A DNA stretch of 64,000 nucleotides from the NCBI RefSeq assembly GCF_003419895.1, contig NZ_QPMM01000012.1, positions 186,001 through 250,000 of the forward strand, read 5' to 3'. The position numbers and the translations under genes are program-made. The DNA is from Chitinophaga silvatica (GTDB taxonomy: Bacteria > Bacteroidota > Bacteroidia > Chitinophagales > Chitinophagaceae). The notes beneath the pieces were generated by a model, which ran no database searches, was not told the DNA's origin, and saw only the letters and a program-made list of their open reading frames with translations. The number at the start of each line of letters is the position of its first letter. Position 1 is the stretch's first letter. Positions 1 through 8,082 of the stretch are shown one piece after another.

Positions 1-59
1 ATAGCTGATAGTCCGGCCAATAAAAAGCAAGAGAATAATAAAAATTTCAAGTAATTCAT
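1..59 (-). CDS. N-terminus of an exported protein (partial)
   Basis: Reading leftwards from an ATG at 57-59 gives 19 codons, beginning MNYLKFLLFSCFLLAGLSA, before the window ends. This is a typical signal peptide: a lysine near the start, a leucine/phenylalanine-rich core and small residues at the end. The rest of the protein lies outside the window, so its function cannot be told. It follows the methyltransferase gene on the same strand by 35 bases and could be in the same transcript. Confidence 0.6.
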   Translation of the reverse strand, partial: MNYLKFLLFSCFLLAGLSA

Positions 60-94
60 AACGGGGTGTTTTCACCCAATATACTACCCGAAAG

Positions 95-892
95 TTAGTA
101 TTTCAATGTAAAGTGTTGCTTTACTTTAAAATCTTTTCTAAAAAATACAAGGCCAATGAAAAAGAGGTCGATCGTATAGGTGACCTGAGGATGTTGCTGA
201 ATAGTATGCCAGGCTTCTTCCATATCCGGTGTCCAGTGGATATCATCGAAGATCAGTACGGAGTATTCATCGACATATTGGAGGCATTGAAGAAAGTAGG
301 AAACAGTAGGCTCTTTACGGTGGTTTCCATCAATATACACCCAATCGGCCAATTGAATTTGTTTTAATACTTCTGGCAGAACGGTATCGAAATTTCCGGT
401 GACCTGGGTTATATTATGAATATTGAGAGCCTGGAAGTTTTTTGCTGCACGTGCGGCAATATTGGGGCAGCCTTCAATGGTTGTTACCTGCGCCTGGGGG
501 GCAGCTTTGGCCATGTAGGCAGTAGACAAACCCATTGAAGTACCCAGTTCCAAAATTCTTTTTGGTTGTAAGTATTGTATCAGCCGGAAAAAGAGTTGCC
601 CAAACTTTGGCTGTTTTGCCGCATATCGGGTAATATCCTTCACTTTACGCTCATTGCCGGCCGACACAATAGATCCTGCACCTAAGTCGGTGACAATCAG
701 GGTTTCATCACTTTTCAGTAATTGCTGGCGCAGTTGTTCAATTTCTTTAAATGCGGGATATTGTTTTTTATCACGCAATACCTCTTCTATGAGAGAAAAG
801 ACAAAAGGAGAATGAACATCATGTCTGTTACCTGCTGTAAAATAATACTTTAGGTATTTACCAGCTAATTGATACTGTTGTGCTAAACCCAC
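95..892 (-). CDS. Class I SAM-dependent O-methyltransferase
   Basis: A 265-residue cytoplasmic protein of the Methyltransferase_24 / O-methyltransferase type. The SAM-binding motif I reads ILELGTSMGLST at about residues 113-124, the acidic end of strand 2 is in VTTIEG (136-141), and a YIDGNH motif at 186-191 plus DDIHW at 216-220 match the metal/substrate region of this family. The first 100 residues form a helical cap. The substrate cannot be read from the sequence. It lies 7 bases downstream of a GT2 glycosyltransferase gene on the same strand, so the two are probably co-transcribed, which hints at glycan or lipid modification (inference). Confidence 0.85.
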   Translation of the reverse strand: MGLAQQYQLAGKYLKYYFTAGNRHDVHSPFVFSLIEEVLRDKKQYPAFKEIEQLRQQLLKSDETLIVTDLGAGSIVSAGNERKVKDITRYAAKQPKFGQLFFRLIQYLQPKRILELGTSMGLSTAYMAKAAPQAQVTTIEGCPNIAARAAKNFQALNIHNITQVTGNFDTVLPEVLKQIQLADWVYIDGNHRKEPTVSYFLQCLQYVDEYSVLIFDDIHWTPDMEEAWHTIQQHPQVTYTIDLFFIGLVFFRKDFKVKQHFTLKY

Positions 893-899
893 GGACTAT

Positions 900-1643
900 T
901 TAATTTTGATAGATTTTGTTTTTATTTAAACCCCACATATGCAGGCGATGTTGCAAAGATACTCTTAACACTCCCAAACCATAGATGGCGCTCCTTTTAA
1001 AATTGATGCTGGATGCTTCATCGAAATATTTGGTTGGGCAGGTAACTTCGGCAATTTCATATCCCTTCATGAAAATCTGGCTAACCATTTCATTATCAAA
1101 CACAAAGTCGTCATTATCAGCCATATAGTTAATATTTTTCAACACTTCAGCCGAAAAAACACGGTAACCGGTATGATATTCACTCAGTTTCTGGCCAATC
1201 AGCACATTCTGGGTGAATGTCAGGAAACGGTTAAAAAAGTATTTATAAAGTGGCATTCCACCCTTTAAAGCACCTTTTCCCAGAATTCTTGATCCAAAAA
1301 CTACGGGATATACATCATTTGCAATAATACTACACATTGCTGTAATTAGCTTCGGAGTATATTGATAATCAGGATGTAACATTACAACAATATCGGCTCC
1401 CAATTCAAGGGCTTTATTGTAACATGACTTTTGGTTGCCTCCATATCCTTTGTTATTATCATGTCTGATAAGGTGACGAATTCCAAGTTTTCTTCCAACT
1501 TCTAAGGTTTCATCTTTACTTGCATCGTCTACTAATACTACTTCATCAACGATATCGAAAGGGATCTCCCGGAAAGTTCTTTCCAGCGTCAGAGCTGCGT
1601 TGTAGGCCGGTAATACAACCACAATCTTTTTGTTATTAAGCAT
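900..1643 (-). CDS. Family 2 glycosyltransferase, DPM1-like
   Basis: A 247-residue GT-A fold glycosyltransferase. The N-terminus has the sugar-nucleotide strand VVVLPAYNA (8-16), VLVDDASKD (37-44), the N-x-G-Y-G-G-N loop (64-70) and MLHPDYQY (88-95), which sits at the position of the metal-binding DxD. This resembles polyprenyl-phosphate mannosyl/glucosyl transferases, but there is no C-terminal membrane anchor, so a soluble or peripheral enzyme is expected. The start ATG follows a TACCTTTG promoter box by about 22 bases. It is probably the first gene of a transcript that continues into the methyltransferase. Confidence 0.85.
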   Translation of the reverse strand: MLNNKKIVVVLPAYNAALTLERTFREIPFDIVDEVVLVDDASKDETLEVGRKLGIRHLIRHDNNKGYGGNQKSCYNKALELGADIVVMLHPDYQYTPKLITAMCSIIANDVYPVVFGSRILGKGALKGGMPLYKYFFNRFLTFTQNVLIGQKLSEYHTGYRVFSAEVLKNINYMADNDDFVFDNEMVSQIFMKGYEIAEVTCPTKYFDEASSINFKRSAIYGLGVLRVSLQHRLHMWGLNKNKIYQN

Positions 1644-1665
1644 TGAAAGTGGATTAATTTGGCAG

Positions 1666-1673
1666 CAAAGGTA
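1666..1673 (-). promoter_or_regulatory. Bacteroidota -7 promoter box
   Basis: On the minus strand this reads TACCTTTG, an exact match to the Bacteroidota -7 consensus TAnnTTTG, 22 bases before the glycosyltransferase start. No convincing -33 TTTG was found. Confidence 0.55.
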
Positions 1674-1761
1674 GCTTTCCAGTTTAAATTTAAAAATATA
1701 TCCGTTGAAAGCATTTTACAAACCACCTATCATGATTTAATTTTAACTGTTATTAATTATT

Positions 1762-1769
1762 TATCTTTG
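1762..1769 (+). promoter_or_regulatory. Bacteroidota -7 promoter box
   Basis: TATCTTTG matches TAnnTTTG and lies upstream of the secreted-protein gene whose likely start is at 1942. Transcription would begin close to 1776, so the ATG at 1777 would have almost no leader. This supports one of the later start codons. Confidence 0.45.
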
Positions 1770-1941
1770 CGTCACGATGTTTTTGGCATCATATTTTCTT
1801 AATATTTTGTTAACAAAACAGAAAAACGACATGTTTATAAACCTACCAACGGAGATGAGGCATGGTTATGGCTTTAACAAGAAAGCCTATCAATCATTAC
1901 CGTTAGTAAACATCGCTAAAAAAATGTTGTCAGCTAGTTGG

Positions 1942-3165
1942 ATGAAAAAAGTTGTATCTACCTCATTAGTTCTATTATTTACTATCCTCGCCGCCCGGGC
2001 CCAAGATCCTGAATTGAAAAACACAACAGCACCTGTTGTTAAAACACAGGATACTACTATCAAAAAACTGATAGAAGAAGTACAGCGGATCACAGATAAT
2101 GATAAACAGAACTCTAATGCTATTCAGGCCTTATTACAAGGTAAAGAGATCGATAATATAACTAAGTACGAGCTGATTAAAACCAACATTATTAATGCCA
2201 GCGAAACTTACTACTTGTTAAACAAGAAAATCATCGACTTAAAATCCCGTACTACAACCAACAACCTGGATGTATTCATCACCTCTTTGAATAACCCGGA
2301 AAGTAAAGCACTGGGATTTTCATTGAGCGATCGCATTGTGGAATTGGTTGAAAAAATCATTCTTAAAAACAAAGGCGAAAAAGGAGAGAAAAACGGAAAG
2401 ATTGTTGAATCTACAAAATCGATCATCAACAGTCCTATCTTCCAAAGCTTTACTTCTTTGACACCACCATTGGCTATTGCCAATTCGGTAATGAATTTTC
2501 TGCACAGTGTGAGTGTAAACAACAAACAGATCAATCAAAAATCCTTACAGGAATTTGAGAAAGAACTGAATAAATACGTTGTGTACTACACCGCATTAAA
2601 TGATGCGAATCAGAAATTTGAATACGGCCTGAATTTCAATAAGGATCAGTTGAGCCTCTTACAGGATAACCTGTTTGATCACCTTTCCTTTACTGCAACT
2701 TCATTGAAATTTCCTGCTCCACAAAGAGGAAATCAGACTTTAAGTCAAACCATGAACGACTACTTCTTCAACTTTACTAAAGAAAAAGTAGTTGATTATT
2801 TCAACCAACTTGAAGCAAAATACTCTAAAGGTGGAAAGAGAGTTGATTATGAATCCTTATTACGTGAAAATTCTTCACTGAAAGAGGTGAACAATCAACT
2901 GGAAGATCTGGTGCTTCAAACCAAGCGTTTTGAGAACCTTTACAACGAGTATTTCACCTTGCTGGACTCTTACTACACCAAAGTGAATAACTCTCTTAAA
3001 ATCGCTCAGGACAATGGATTGGCAGATAAAAGTATCATCGATACAAAACAAGCCGAATTCCGCAACCTGAAAACAGAAGCGGTTGCAGAAATACAAGCAT
3101 CCATCAATATCAAGGAACTTTATAATAATACAGAGAAGATTAAATATCGTTATCGTATATTCTAA
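1942..3165 (+). CDS. Secreted protein of unknown function
   Basis: I do not recognise a family. The frame is open from 1777, but the best signal peptide begins at the ATG at 1942: MKKVVSTSLVLLFTILAA followed by RAQ, a typical SPI cleavage site. In-frame ATGs at 1777, 1831, 1855 and 1924 are alternatives and would give an extended signal peptide. The mature part is about 385 residues, rich in Asn, Lys, Glu and Leu, mostly helical in appearance, without cysteine clusters, repeats or membrane helices after the signal. A region near its end (SLLRENSSLKEVNNQLEDL) looks like a short coiled coil. The gene stands alone, ends at a strong hairpin terminator, and is followed by oxyR. Confidence 0.7.
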   Translation: MKKVVSTSLVLLFTILAARAQDPELKNTTAPVVKTQDTTIKKLIEEVQRITDNDKQNSNAIQALLQGKEIDNITKYELIKTNIINASETYYLLNKKIIDLKSRTTTNNLDVFITSLNNPESKALGFSLSDRIVELVEKIILKNKGEKGEKNGKIVESTKSIINSPIFQSFTSLTPPLAIANSVMNFLHSVSVNNKQINQKSLQEFEKELNKYVVYYTALNDANQKFEYGLNFNKDQLSLLQDNLFDHLSFTATSLKFPAPQRGNQTLSQTMNDYFFNFTKEKVVDYFNQLEAKYSKGGKRVDYESLLRENSSLKEVNNQLEDLVLQTKRFENLYNEYFTLLDSYYTKVNNSLKIAQDNGLADKSIIDTKQAEFRNLKTEAVAEIQASINIKELYNNTEKIKYRYRIF

Positions 3166-3183
3166 ATCTAATAACTTATTATA

Positions 3184-3230
3184 AAAGAGGTGGAATCAGG
3201 TTGTTATAAAAAACCTAATTCCACCTCTTT
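3184..3230 (+). terminator. Hairpin terminator
   Basis: Two 19-base arms (3184-3202 and 3212-3230) pair with a single mismatch around a short loop, ending in a TTT run, 18 bases after the stop of the secreted-protein gene. Confidence 0.75.
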
Positions 3231-3265
3231 CTATTTGAAAAGGCGGTGGCAATAGATTTTATTTA

Positions 3266-3273
3266 TACCTTTG
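3266..3273 (+). promoter_or_regulatory. Bacteroidota -7 promoter box of oxyR
   Basis: TACCTTTG, an exact TAnnTTTG match, 20 bases before the oxyR ATG at 3294. Confidence 0.55.
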
Positions 3274-3293
3274 CTGAGACCAATTAATGTGAG

Positions 3294-4238
3294 ATGACCA
3301 CTGTTCAATTAGAGTATATCGTTGCAGTAGATACCTACAGAAGTTTTGTAGTTGCGGCTGAAAAGTGTTTTGTGACCCAGCCAACATTGAGCATGCAAAT
3401 ACAGAAGCTAGAAGATGAATTAGGTATAAAGCTGTTCGACAGAAGTAAGTTGCCGGTTGTTCCTACAGAAATAGGGGTGGCAGTTGTAGCTCAGGCACGT
3501 ATCATCCTTAAGGAAAATGCCCGCATTAAGGAAATTATTGCAGACCAGAAGAAAGAGGTACAGGGAAATCTGAAAGTTGGTATCATTCCTACTCTCGCAC
3601 CATATTTACTACCAAGAATCCTGACCGGATTCATGAAAAAATATCCAAAAGTAAAGCTGGAAGTCTGGGAATTTCCCACCGAACAGATTATGCAGCAATT
3701 GAAACAGGAATTGCTGGATTGTGGTTTACTGGCTACTCCCCTTCATAATCCCCATCTGGAAGAACATCCGCTCTTTTATGAATCGTTTGTAGTATATACC
3801 TCTAAAACCAATCCACTTTATGAGAAGAAGGTGGTAAAAGCAGAGGAACTTGAAATAAAAGATGTATGGTTACTCAATGAAGGCCATTGTATGCGCAATC
3901 AGGTACTTAATATCTGTAAGGATAAATTTACAATGGGAGATAACAGAAACCTCGAATACAATACTGGTAGCGTAGAAACGCTTAAAAGAATGGTAGATCT
4001 GAATGAAGGATATACTATTCTGCCTGAATTATCTTTACAAGACCTGAGTCCTAAACAACTTAATATGGTGCGCTACTTCAGGGCACCAGAGCCGGTAAGG
4101 GAGATTAGCCTGGTAACACACAGGCACTTTATTAAGCAGGCCTTAATTGAGGCTTTTAGTAAGGAAATACTCTTACACGTACCTGAAAAAATGAGAGCTC
4201 AGAAGAATAAGAAAGTAATTGAAATTCTGGCTGAGTAG
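3294..4238 (+). CDS. oxyR: OxyR-type LysR peroxide sensor
   Basis: A 314-residue LysR-family regulator. The N-terminal winged HTH covers about residues 3-62 (VAAEKCFVTQPTLSMQIQKL is the recognition helix region), followed by a linker helix and a periplasmic-binding-protein-like effector domain (91-300). The two redox cysteines of OxyR are present as GHC at 199 and NIC at 208, the same numbers as in E. coli OxyR, which makes peroxide-responsive activation of antioxidant genes the likely role. No catalase or peroxiredoxin gene is adjacent, so the regulon lies elsewhere. The stop codon overlaps the first bases of a 206-bp palindrome. Confidence 0.9.
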   Translation: MTTVQLEYIVAVDTYRSFVVAAEKCFVTQPTLSMQIQKLEDELGIKLFDRSKLPVVPTEIGVAVVAQARIILKENARIKEIIADQKKEVQGNLKVGIIPTLAPYLLPRILTGFMKKYPKVKLEVWEFPTEQIMQQLKQELLDCGLLATPLHNPHLEEHPLFYESFVVYTSKTNPLYEKKVVKAEELEIKDVWLLNEGHCMRNQVLNICKDKFTMGDNRNLEYNTGSVETLKRMVDLNEGYTILPELSLQDLSPKQLNMVRYFRAPEPVREISLVTHRHFIKQALIEAFSKEILLHVPEKMRAQKNKKVIEILAE

Positions 4239-4442
4239 CTCGCGATGCTCGCTTGTTTCTCGCAGAGAAGCATAAGAAGCAAAGAGGCATAAGAATTAAA
4301 GCGAATGTTTTTAAGAATTGCTGAAAAGTTTTTATTATAAATAGAAACCAATCATACGTTCTTAAAAACATTCGCTTTAATTATTATGCCTCTTAATATT
4401 AATCTCTGCTTCTCTGCGAGAAACAAGCGAGCATCGCGAGCT
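4237..4442. repeat. 206-bp palindromic element, copy 1
   Basis: A near-palindrome that fills the whole gap between two convergent genes: it starts inside the oxyR stop codon and ends one base before the M48 gene's stop codon. The inner arms 4294-4317 and 4359-4382 are perfect reverse complements over 24 bases; the outer ends are also complementary. One section of the right arm (about 4389-4412) has decayed relative to the left arm. The centre of about 41 bases is AT-rich. A second copy lies at 33359-33558, sharing a 35-base identical block (4259-4293 and 33379-33413). It could work as a two-way terminator, but is much longer than a terminator needs to be. Confidence 0.85.
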
Positions 4443-5249
4443 TTACGCTTTACCGGCAGGTTTGTAATATTTCATTGCCTCAGGCATTAATTTTTGCAGC
4501 TCAGCAATTCTGGTTGCATCGCTAGGGTGAGTGCTGAGGAACTCCGGAGGTTTCTGACCAGTGCTCATACTTGCCATACGCTGCCAGAAAGGCACTGCTT
4601 CCTGTGGATTGTAGCCTGCCATGGCCATAAAAATAAGACCCAGGTGATCGGCTTCCAACTCATCTTTACGGGAATAAGCCAGTAAAGCAACATTGCTACC
4701 AACACCAAAAGCCTGATTAAATATGTTAACAGCAGTAGGATTTTTGTTAAGTGCCACAGCACCAGCCATCTGAATACCTTGTGCTACTAAGCCCTGGCTC
4801 ATACGTTCGTTACCGTGACGGGCAATTGCGTGTGCAATTTCATGGCCCATAACTGTTGCCAATGCAGTTTCATTCTGGGTTACAGGCAAAATACCGGTAT
4901 ATACCACCACTTTACCACCAGGCATACACCAGGCGTTTACTTCCTTGCTGTCTACCAGGTTAAATTCCCAGTTGTAGCTGGCAATTTCTTTTCCCATTCC
5001 ATTATCATTCATGTATTTGGTAACGGCAGCGGCAATACGTTGGCCAACTCTTTTAACCATCTCTGCATCTTTACTGGATGCCTGAGCAACTACCTTATTT
5101 TCAGAAAGAAAGCTCTGGTATTGCGTTAAAGCCATGGATTGCATGGTGCTTTCAGGAACCAGATTCAGTTGGCTACGACCAGTTATAGGTACACGGGAGC
5201 AAGCAGCCAAACCAACTCCTGCAGCAAAGAATAATAAATACTTTTTCAT
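4443..5249 (-). CDS. M48 family metallopeptidase lipoprotein
   Basis: A 268-residue zinc peptidase related to BepA/LoiP. The start at the MKKYLLFF methionine gives a lipoprotein signal with lipobox LAAC and Cys17; a longer open frame to 5300 has no signal character. The zinc motif HEIAH lies at 136-140, inside GHEIAHAIARHG, and the third ligand is probably Glu197 in SRKDELEAD. The family acts in envelope protein quality control or assembly; the lipidated N-terminus suggests a membrane-anchored periplasmic enzyme. It lies downstream of plsY on the same strand, separated by a 70-bp inverted repeat. Confidence 0.88.
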   Translation of the reverse strand: MKKYLLFFAAGVGLAACSRVPITGRSQLNLVPESTMQSMALTQYQSFLSENKVVAQASSKDAEMVKRVGQRIAAAVTKYMNDNGMGKEIASYNWEFNLVDSKEVNAWCMPGGKVVVYTGILPVTQNETALATVMGHEIAHAIARHGNERMSQGLVAQGIQMAGAVALNKNPTAVNIFNQAFGVGSNVALLAYSRKDELEADHLGLIFMAMAGYNPQEAVPFWQRMASMSTGQKPPEFLSTHPSDATRIAELQKLMPEAMKYYKPAGKA

Positions 5250-5280
5250 GGGAAAATCAAATTTATAAGTAGCGATAAAA

Positions 5281-5350
5281 CGCCAAAAAGCACGAAGCAA
5301 AAAGCATGCACATTTTTGTGGCTATGGCTTTTTACTTCGTGCTTTTTGCG
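5281..5350. repeat. Long imperfect hairpin between plsY and the M48 gene
   Basis: The arms 5281-5305 and 5327-5350 are reverse complements apart from one mismatch and one bulged base, with a 21-base loop. Each arm contains runs of A or T. It begins 11 bases after the plsY stop on the minus strand and may terminate plsY transcripts, leaving the M48 gene to its own promoter or to readthrough. Confidence 0.7.
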
Positions 5351-5361
5351 ATATCTATAAC

Positions 5362-6003
5362 TTAATGTTTATCTTTTTTGTTTTTGAATAACGGTACTTT
5401 GCTTTCTACCCCTTTCAACAAACGGCCAATATTCTTTTGATGTGTTAATACCACCATTAATGCTACAGCAATTGCGAATATCCGATAGAAGATCTCAGGC
5501 TCATTAAAAATAAACAAAATCAACACAGGGAATGCAATACTTGCAATAATTGAGCTGAGAGAAACATATCTTGTAAGGAATAAAATCATCAGAAAAACTC
5601 CTACACAACAAAGTGCTACCAATGGCTGAATGGCCAGCACTAATCCAAATAATGTTGCAATGCCTTTACCTCCTCTGAAATTTGCCCAGATAGGAAAAAT
5701 ATGTCCAACAACGGCAACCAGACCTAATCCGATTTGCAGATTCACTAATTGAGTAAGATGTTCCGGATCGGTATAATAAGGAAGTAAATACGATAATCTA
5801 ACAGCCAATACGCCTTTAAGCATATCAACTGCCATTACAAAAGTGCCAGCTTTAGGACCCAATACCCTGAAAGTATTGGTGGCGCCTGCATTACCACTAC
5901 CATACTCCCTGATATCCAAACCAAACACCCCTTTACTTACCCATACAGCTGTAGGAACTGAACCTATAAAATAGGCCCCAATAAGCAATAAAACTTCTAT
6001 CAT
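5362..6003 (-). CDS. plsY: Acyl-phosphate:glycerol-3-phosphate acyltransferase PlsY
   Basis: A 213-residue polytopic inner-membrane enzyme that makes lysophosphatidic acid from acyl-phosphate and glycerol-3-phosphate, the first committed step of phospholipid synthesis. All three family motifs are visible: GSGNAGATNTFR (35-46), GHIFPIWANFRGGKGIAT (100-117) and THQKNIGRLLKGVE (187-200). The length is normal, and a short basic tail follows the last helix. The PlsX partner is not in the window. Confidence 0.95.
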   Translation of the reverse strand: MIEVLLLIGAYFIGSVPTAVWVSKGVFGLDIREYGSGNAGATNTFRVLGPKAGTFVMAVDMLKGVLAVRLSYLLPYYTDPEHLTQLVNLQIGLGLVAVVGHIFPIWANFRGGKGIATLFGLVLAIQPLVALCCVGVFLMILFLTRYVSLSSIIASIAFPVLILFIFNEPEIFYRIFAIAVALMVVLTHQKNIGRLLKGVESKVPLFKNKKDKH

Positions 6004-6125
6004 TACAACAAGTTAGAACGCTAAGATAACAAATTCTATGTTAAAATATATAGAATATTGGAATTGACAGTAACACAAAAGTTGGATAATCAATAGCTTT
6101 CATATTCAACTTTACAGTATTACGA

Positions 6126-6944
6126 TTATTTTGTTTCAAATTGAAGAGCTAACCAATTGTCTTTCTCTATTTTATGAGTCAATTGTAGCCCAACTGCTGC
6201 GGCAGCTTCTGTAATCTGAGGCTCGTCGGTTGTTAGAATGCCACTTAACAATAATTGCCCATTTTCTGCAAGAATTCGCTTCATTTCTCCCATAAACTGT
6301 AATAAAATATTACAATTTATGTTTGCCAAAATGATATCATAGGTTGAAGAAATATCAGTGAGCGTATCTGCCTGCCAAACCTTGGTTTTAGTCATGCCAT
6401 TGGCTTCGATATTCTCCCTGGTATTGTTTACCGCCCATTCATCGTAATCAATTGCATCAATTACAGATGCACCCATCATTTCAGCAAGAATAGCCAGTAT
6501 ACCCGTTCCCGTGCCAAAATCAAAAACCCGCTTTCCTTTTACAGGCAAGGTTTCCATTAGTCTGATCATCGAAGAGGTAGTAGCATGGTGGCCAGTACCA
6601 AAAGCCATCTTAGGTGTGATTACAATTTCATAATCAGGCTTTGGATTAAATGCATCATGAAATTCGGCTCTGATCCCACAGAAATCGTCTACCAATACTG
6701 GTTGAAAATTGCTCTCCCAAACTGCGTTCCAGTTCACAGGCTGAATAATCTCTTTCGTATAGGTGATACCGTGAGGAGCCAATATATCGTTTAATGCTTC
6801 TTCCTGTAAATCGTCTGCTGGTATATAAGCAATCAGTTTTTGCTCCTGCTCTTCGAACCCTTCAAATCCAATCTCTGATAATTGTGCAATCAACAGGTCG
6901 GTGAGTGTATCATTTACCTGTATTGTAATGGCGATGTGTGACAT
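6126..6944 (-). CDS. prmA: Ribosomal protein L11 methyltransferase
   Basis: A 272-residue SAM methyltransferase that trimethylates ribosomal protein L11. From the MSHIAITI start, the L11-binding N-terminal domain (1-95) is followed by ITPKMAFGTGHHATT (109-123), the SAM motif FDFGTGTGILA (141-151) and LANINCNIL (206-214), the PrmA form of motif IV. The open frame runs to 6983, but the extra 13 residues are not conserved in character. It stands alone between plsY on the same strand and a divergent small secreted-protein gene. Confidence 0.93.
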   Translation of the reverse strand: MSHIAITIQVNDTLTDLLIAQLSEIGFEGFEEQEQKLIAYIPADDLQEEALNDILAPHGITYTKEIIQPVNWNAVWESNFQPVLVDDFCGIRAEFHDAFNPKPDYEIVITPKMAFGTGHHATTSSMIRLMETLPVKGKRVFDFGTGTGILAILAEMMGASVIDAIDYDEWAVNNTRENIEANGMTKTKVWQADTLTDISSTYDIILANINCNILLQFMGEMKRILAENGQLLLSGILTTDEPQITEAAAAVGLQLTHKIEKDNWLALQFETK

Positions 6945-7015
6945 ATGCGGCAAATATATAGAATTGCTATTACAGCAGTGCAAAGGATTTCAAAATGATA
7001 TTAATATGAAAATAT

Positions 7016-7023
7016 TATATTTG
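7016..7023 (+). promoter_or_regulatory. Bacteroidota -7 promoter box
   Basis: TATATTTG fits TAnnTTTG and is 24 bases upstream of the ATG at 7048. Confidence 0.5.
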
Positions 7024-7047
7024 AATAATAATTAATACACAAAACCT

Positions 7048-7620
7048 ATGAAAACACTGCTCCTAGCTTTAACCATTGCAGTAACAAGTGTATCTGCTCA
7101 TGCGCAGATTATTAAAATGAAACCTGTTTTAGAACCAATTGCCGATTCAATTATTTATCAGACTGAGAATGTGATGCTGGTATTTGATCGAAAGGAGTTA
7201 GCCGACTATATGAATAATATGGATACTGTGCTGAAGAACGGCAAGTTTGATAATAGGATCATCGGTAGTGTGCAGCTTTCACGGCTCGACAGAAATGAAA
7301 TGGCCAACCATTTTCTGAAAGCTTATTGTTACCTGGAAGATTCAACGAATAAAGACTTCAGTTATAGCACCGGCAGAATGAATATGTTATGGGCAGAAGA
7401 TGGAGGTATAGAGCTTCCTTATGTAGAAATACTACTGCCGGATTTACTGGCTGATGGCAGGGTTAGAATAACTGAAAGAAGCAGCAAGGCCTATCAGGCC
7501 TCCTATCGTATGATAGCAGAACCTGTAAATGGTACTAACTTCAGAACTTATCGTTTGAATAATGGTAAGGAAGTTTTCCGGGAAAGTACCTATAGAGCGG
7601 AGCAATTGACGAGGAGGTAA
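7048..7620 (+). CDS. Small secreted protein of unknown function
   Basis: A 190-residue protein with a clear signal peptide (MKTLLLALTIAVTSVSAHAQ, cleavage after HAQ). The mature part of about 170 residues contains no membrane helix, cysteine pair or motif I recognise. It has a mixed charged composition and a basic end (AEQLTRR). It is monocistronic, with its own promoter box, and its stop codon is followed directly by a repeat element. A periplasmic or outer-membrane-facing location is all that can be inferred. Confidence 0.75.
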   Translation: MKTLLLALTIAVTSVSAHAQIIKMKPVLEPIADSIIYQTENVMLVFDRKELADYMNNMDTVLKNGKFDNRIIGSVQLSRLDRNEMANHFLKAYCYLEDSTNKDFSYSTGRMNMLWAEDGGIELPYVEILLPDLLADGRVRITERSSKAYQASYRMIAEPVNGTNFRTYRLNNGKEVFRESTYRAEQLTRR

Positions 7621-7625
7621 TTGCT

Positions 7626-8024
7626 CGCAAAGAAGGTAAGTTTTTTGGAGAGGCAAAGGGATTAATAATATTTTCATTTGTCATTTATAAACAAGGAAGG
7701 TTAGTTTTTTGGAGAGGCAAAGGGATTAATAATATTTTCAAGTTTGTCTTATATAAACAAGGAAGGTTAGTTTTTTGGAGAGGCAAAGGGATTAATAATA
7801 TTTTCAAGTTTGTCTTATATAAACAAGGAAGGTATGTTTTGGGAGAGGCAAAGGGATTAATAATATTTTCAAGTTTGTCTTATATAAACAAGGAAGGTTA
7901 GTTTTTTGGAGAGGCAAAGGGATTAATAATATTTTCAAGTTTGTCTTATATAAACAAGGAAGGTATGTTTTGGGAGAGGCAAAGGGAAAAACTTATGCCC
8001 CTCCAAAAAACTTACCTTCTTTGC
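7626..8024. repeat. Tandem 65/66-bp repeats enclosed by an inverted repeat
   Basis: About five and a half copies of a 65-66-bp unit run from about 7630 to 7990. Units begin near 7630, 7694, 7761, 7827, 7892 and 7958; the first is a divergent variant and the last is cut short. Two versions alternate: one with TTAGTTTTTTGG and one with TATGTTTTGGG after the AAGGAAGG start (order A', A, A, B, A, B). The block is closed by inverted ends: 7626-7649 is the reverse complement of 8001-8024 (GCAAAGAAGG... / ...CCTTCTTTGC). There are no unique spacers and no coding frame. The array occupies most of the 462-base gap between the small secreted-protein gene and pnp. Confidence 0.85.
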
Positions 8025-8032
8025 GTGAAAAA

Positions 8033-8054
8033 GGGCTGACCAATTGGCCAGCCC
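8033..8054 (-). terminator. Terminator of pnp
   Basis: On the minus strand a GGGCTGGCC/GGTCAGCCC stem with a short AATT-centred loop is followed by TTTTT, 28 bases after the pnp stop codon. Confidence 0.75.
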
Positions 8055-8082
8055 CCGTTTTATTTTAATTCCAGTTATCCGG

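Noticed and set aside
4237..4442. Possible insertion sequence.
   Set aside because: No transposase frame inside the element and no clear target-site duplication; kept as a palindromic repeat only.
7626..8024. Possible CRISPR array.
   Set aside because: The 66-bp units are contiguous with no unique spacers, and there are no cas genes in the window.
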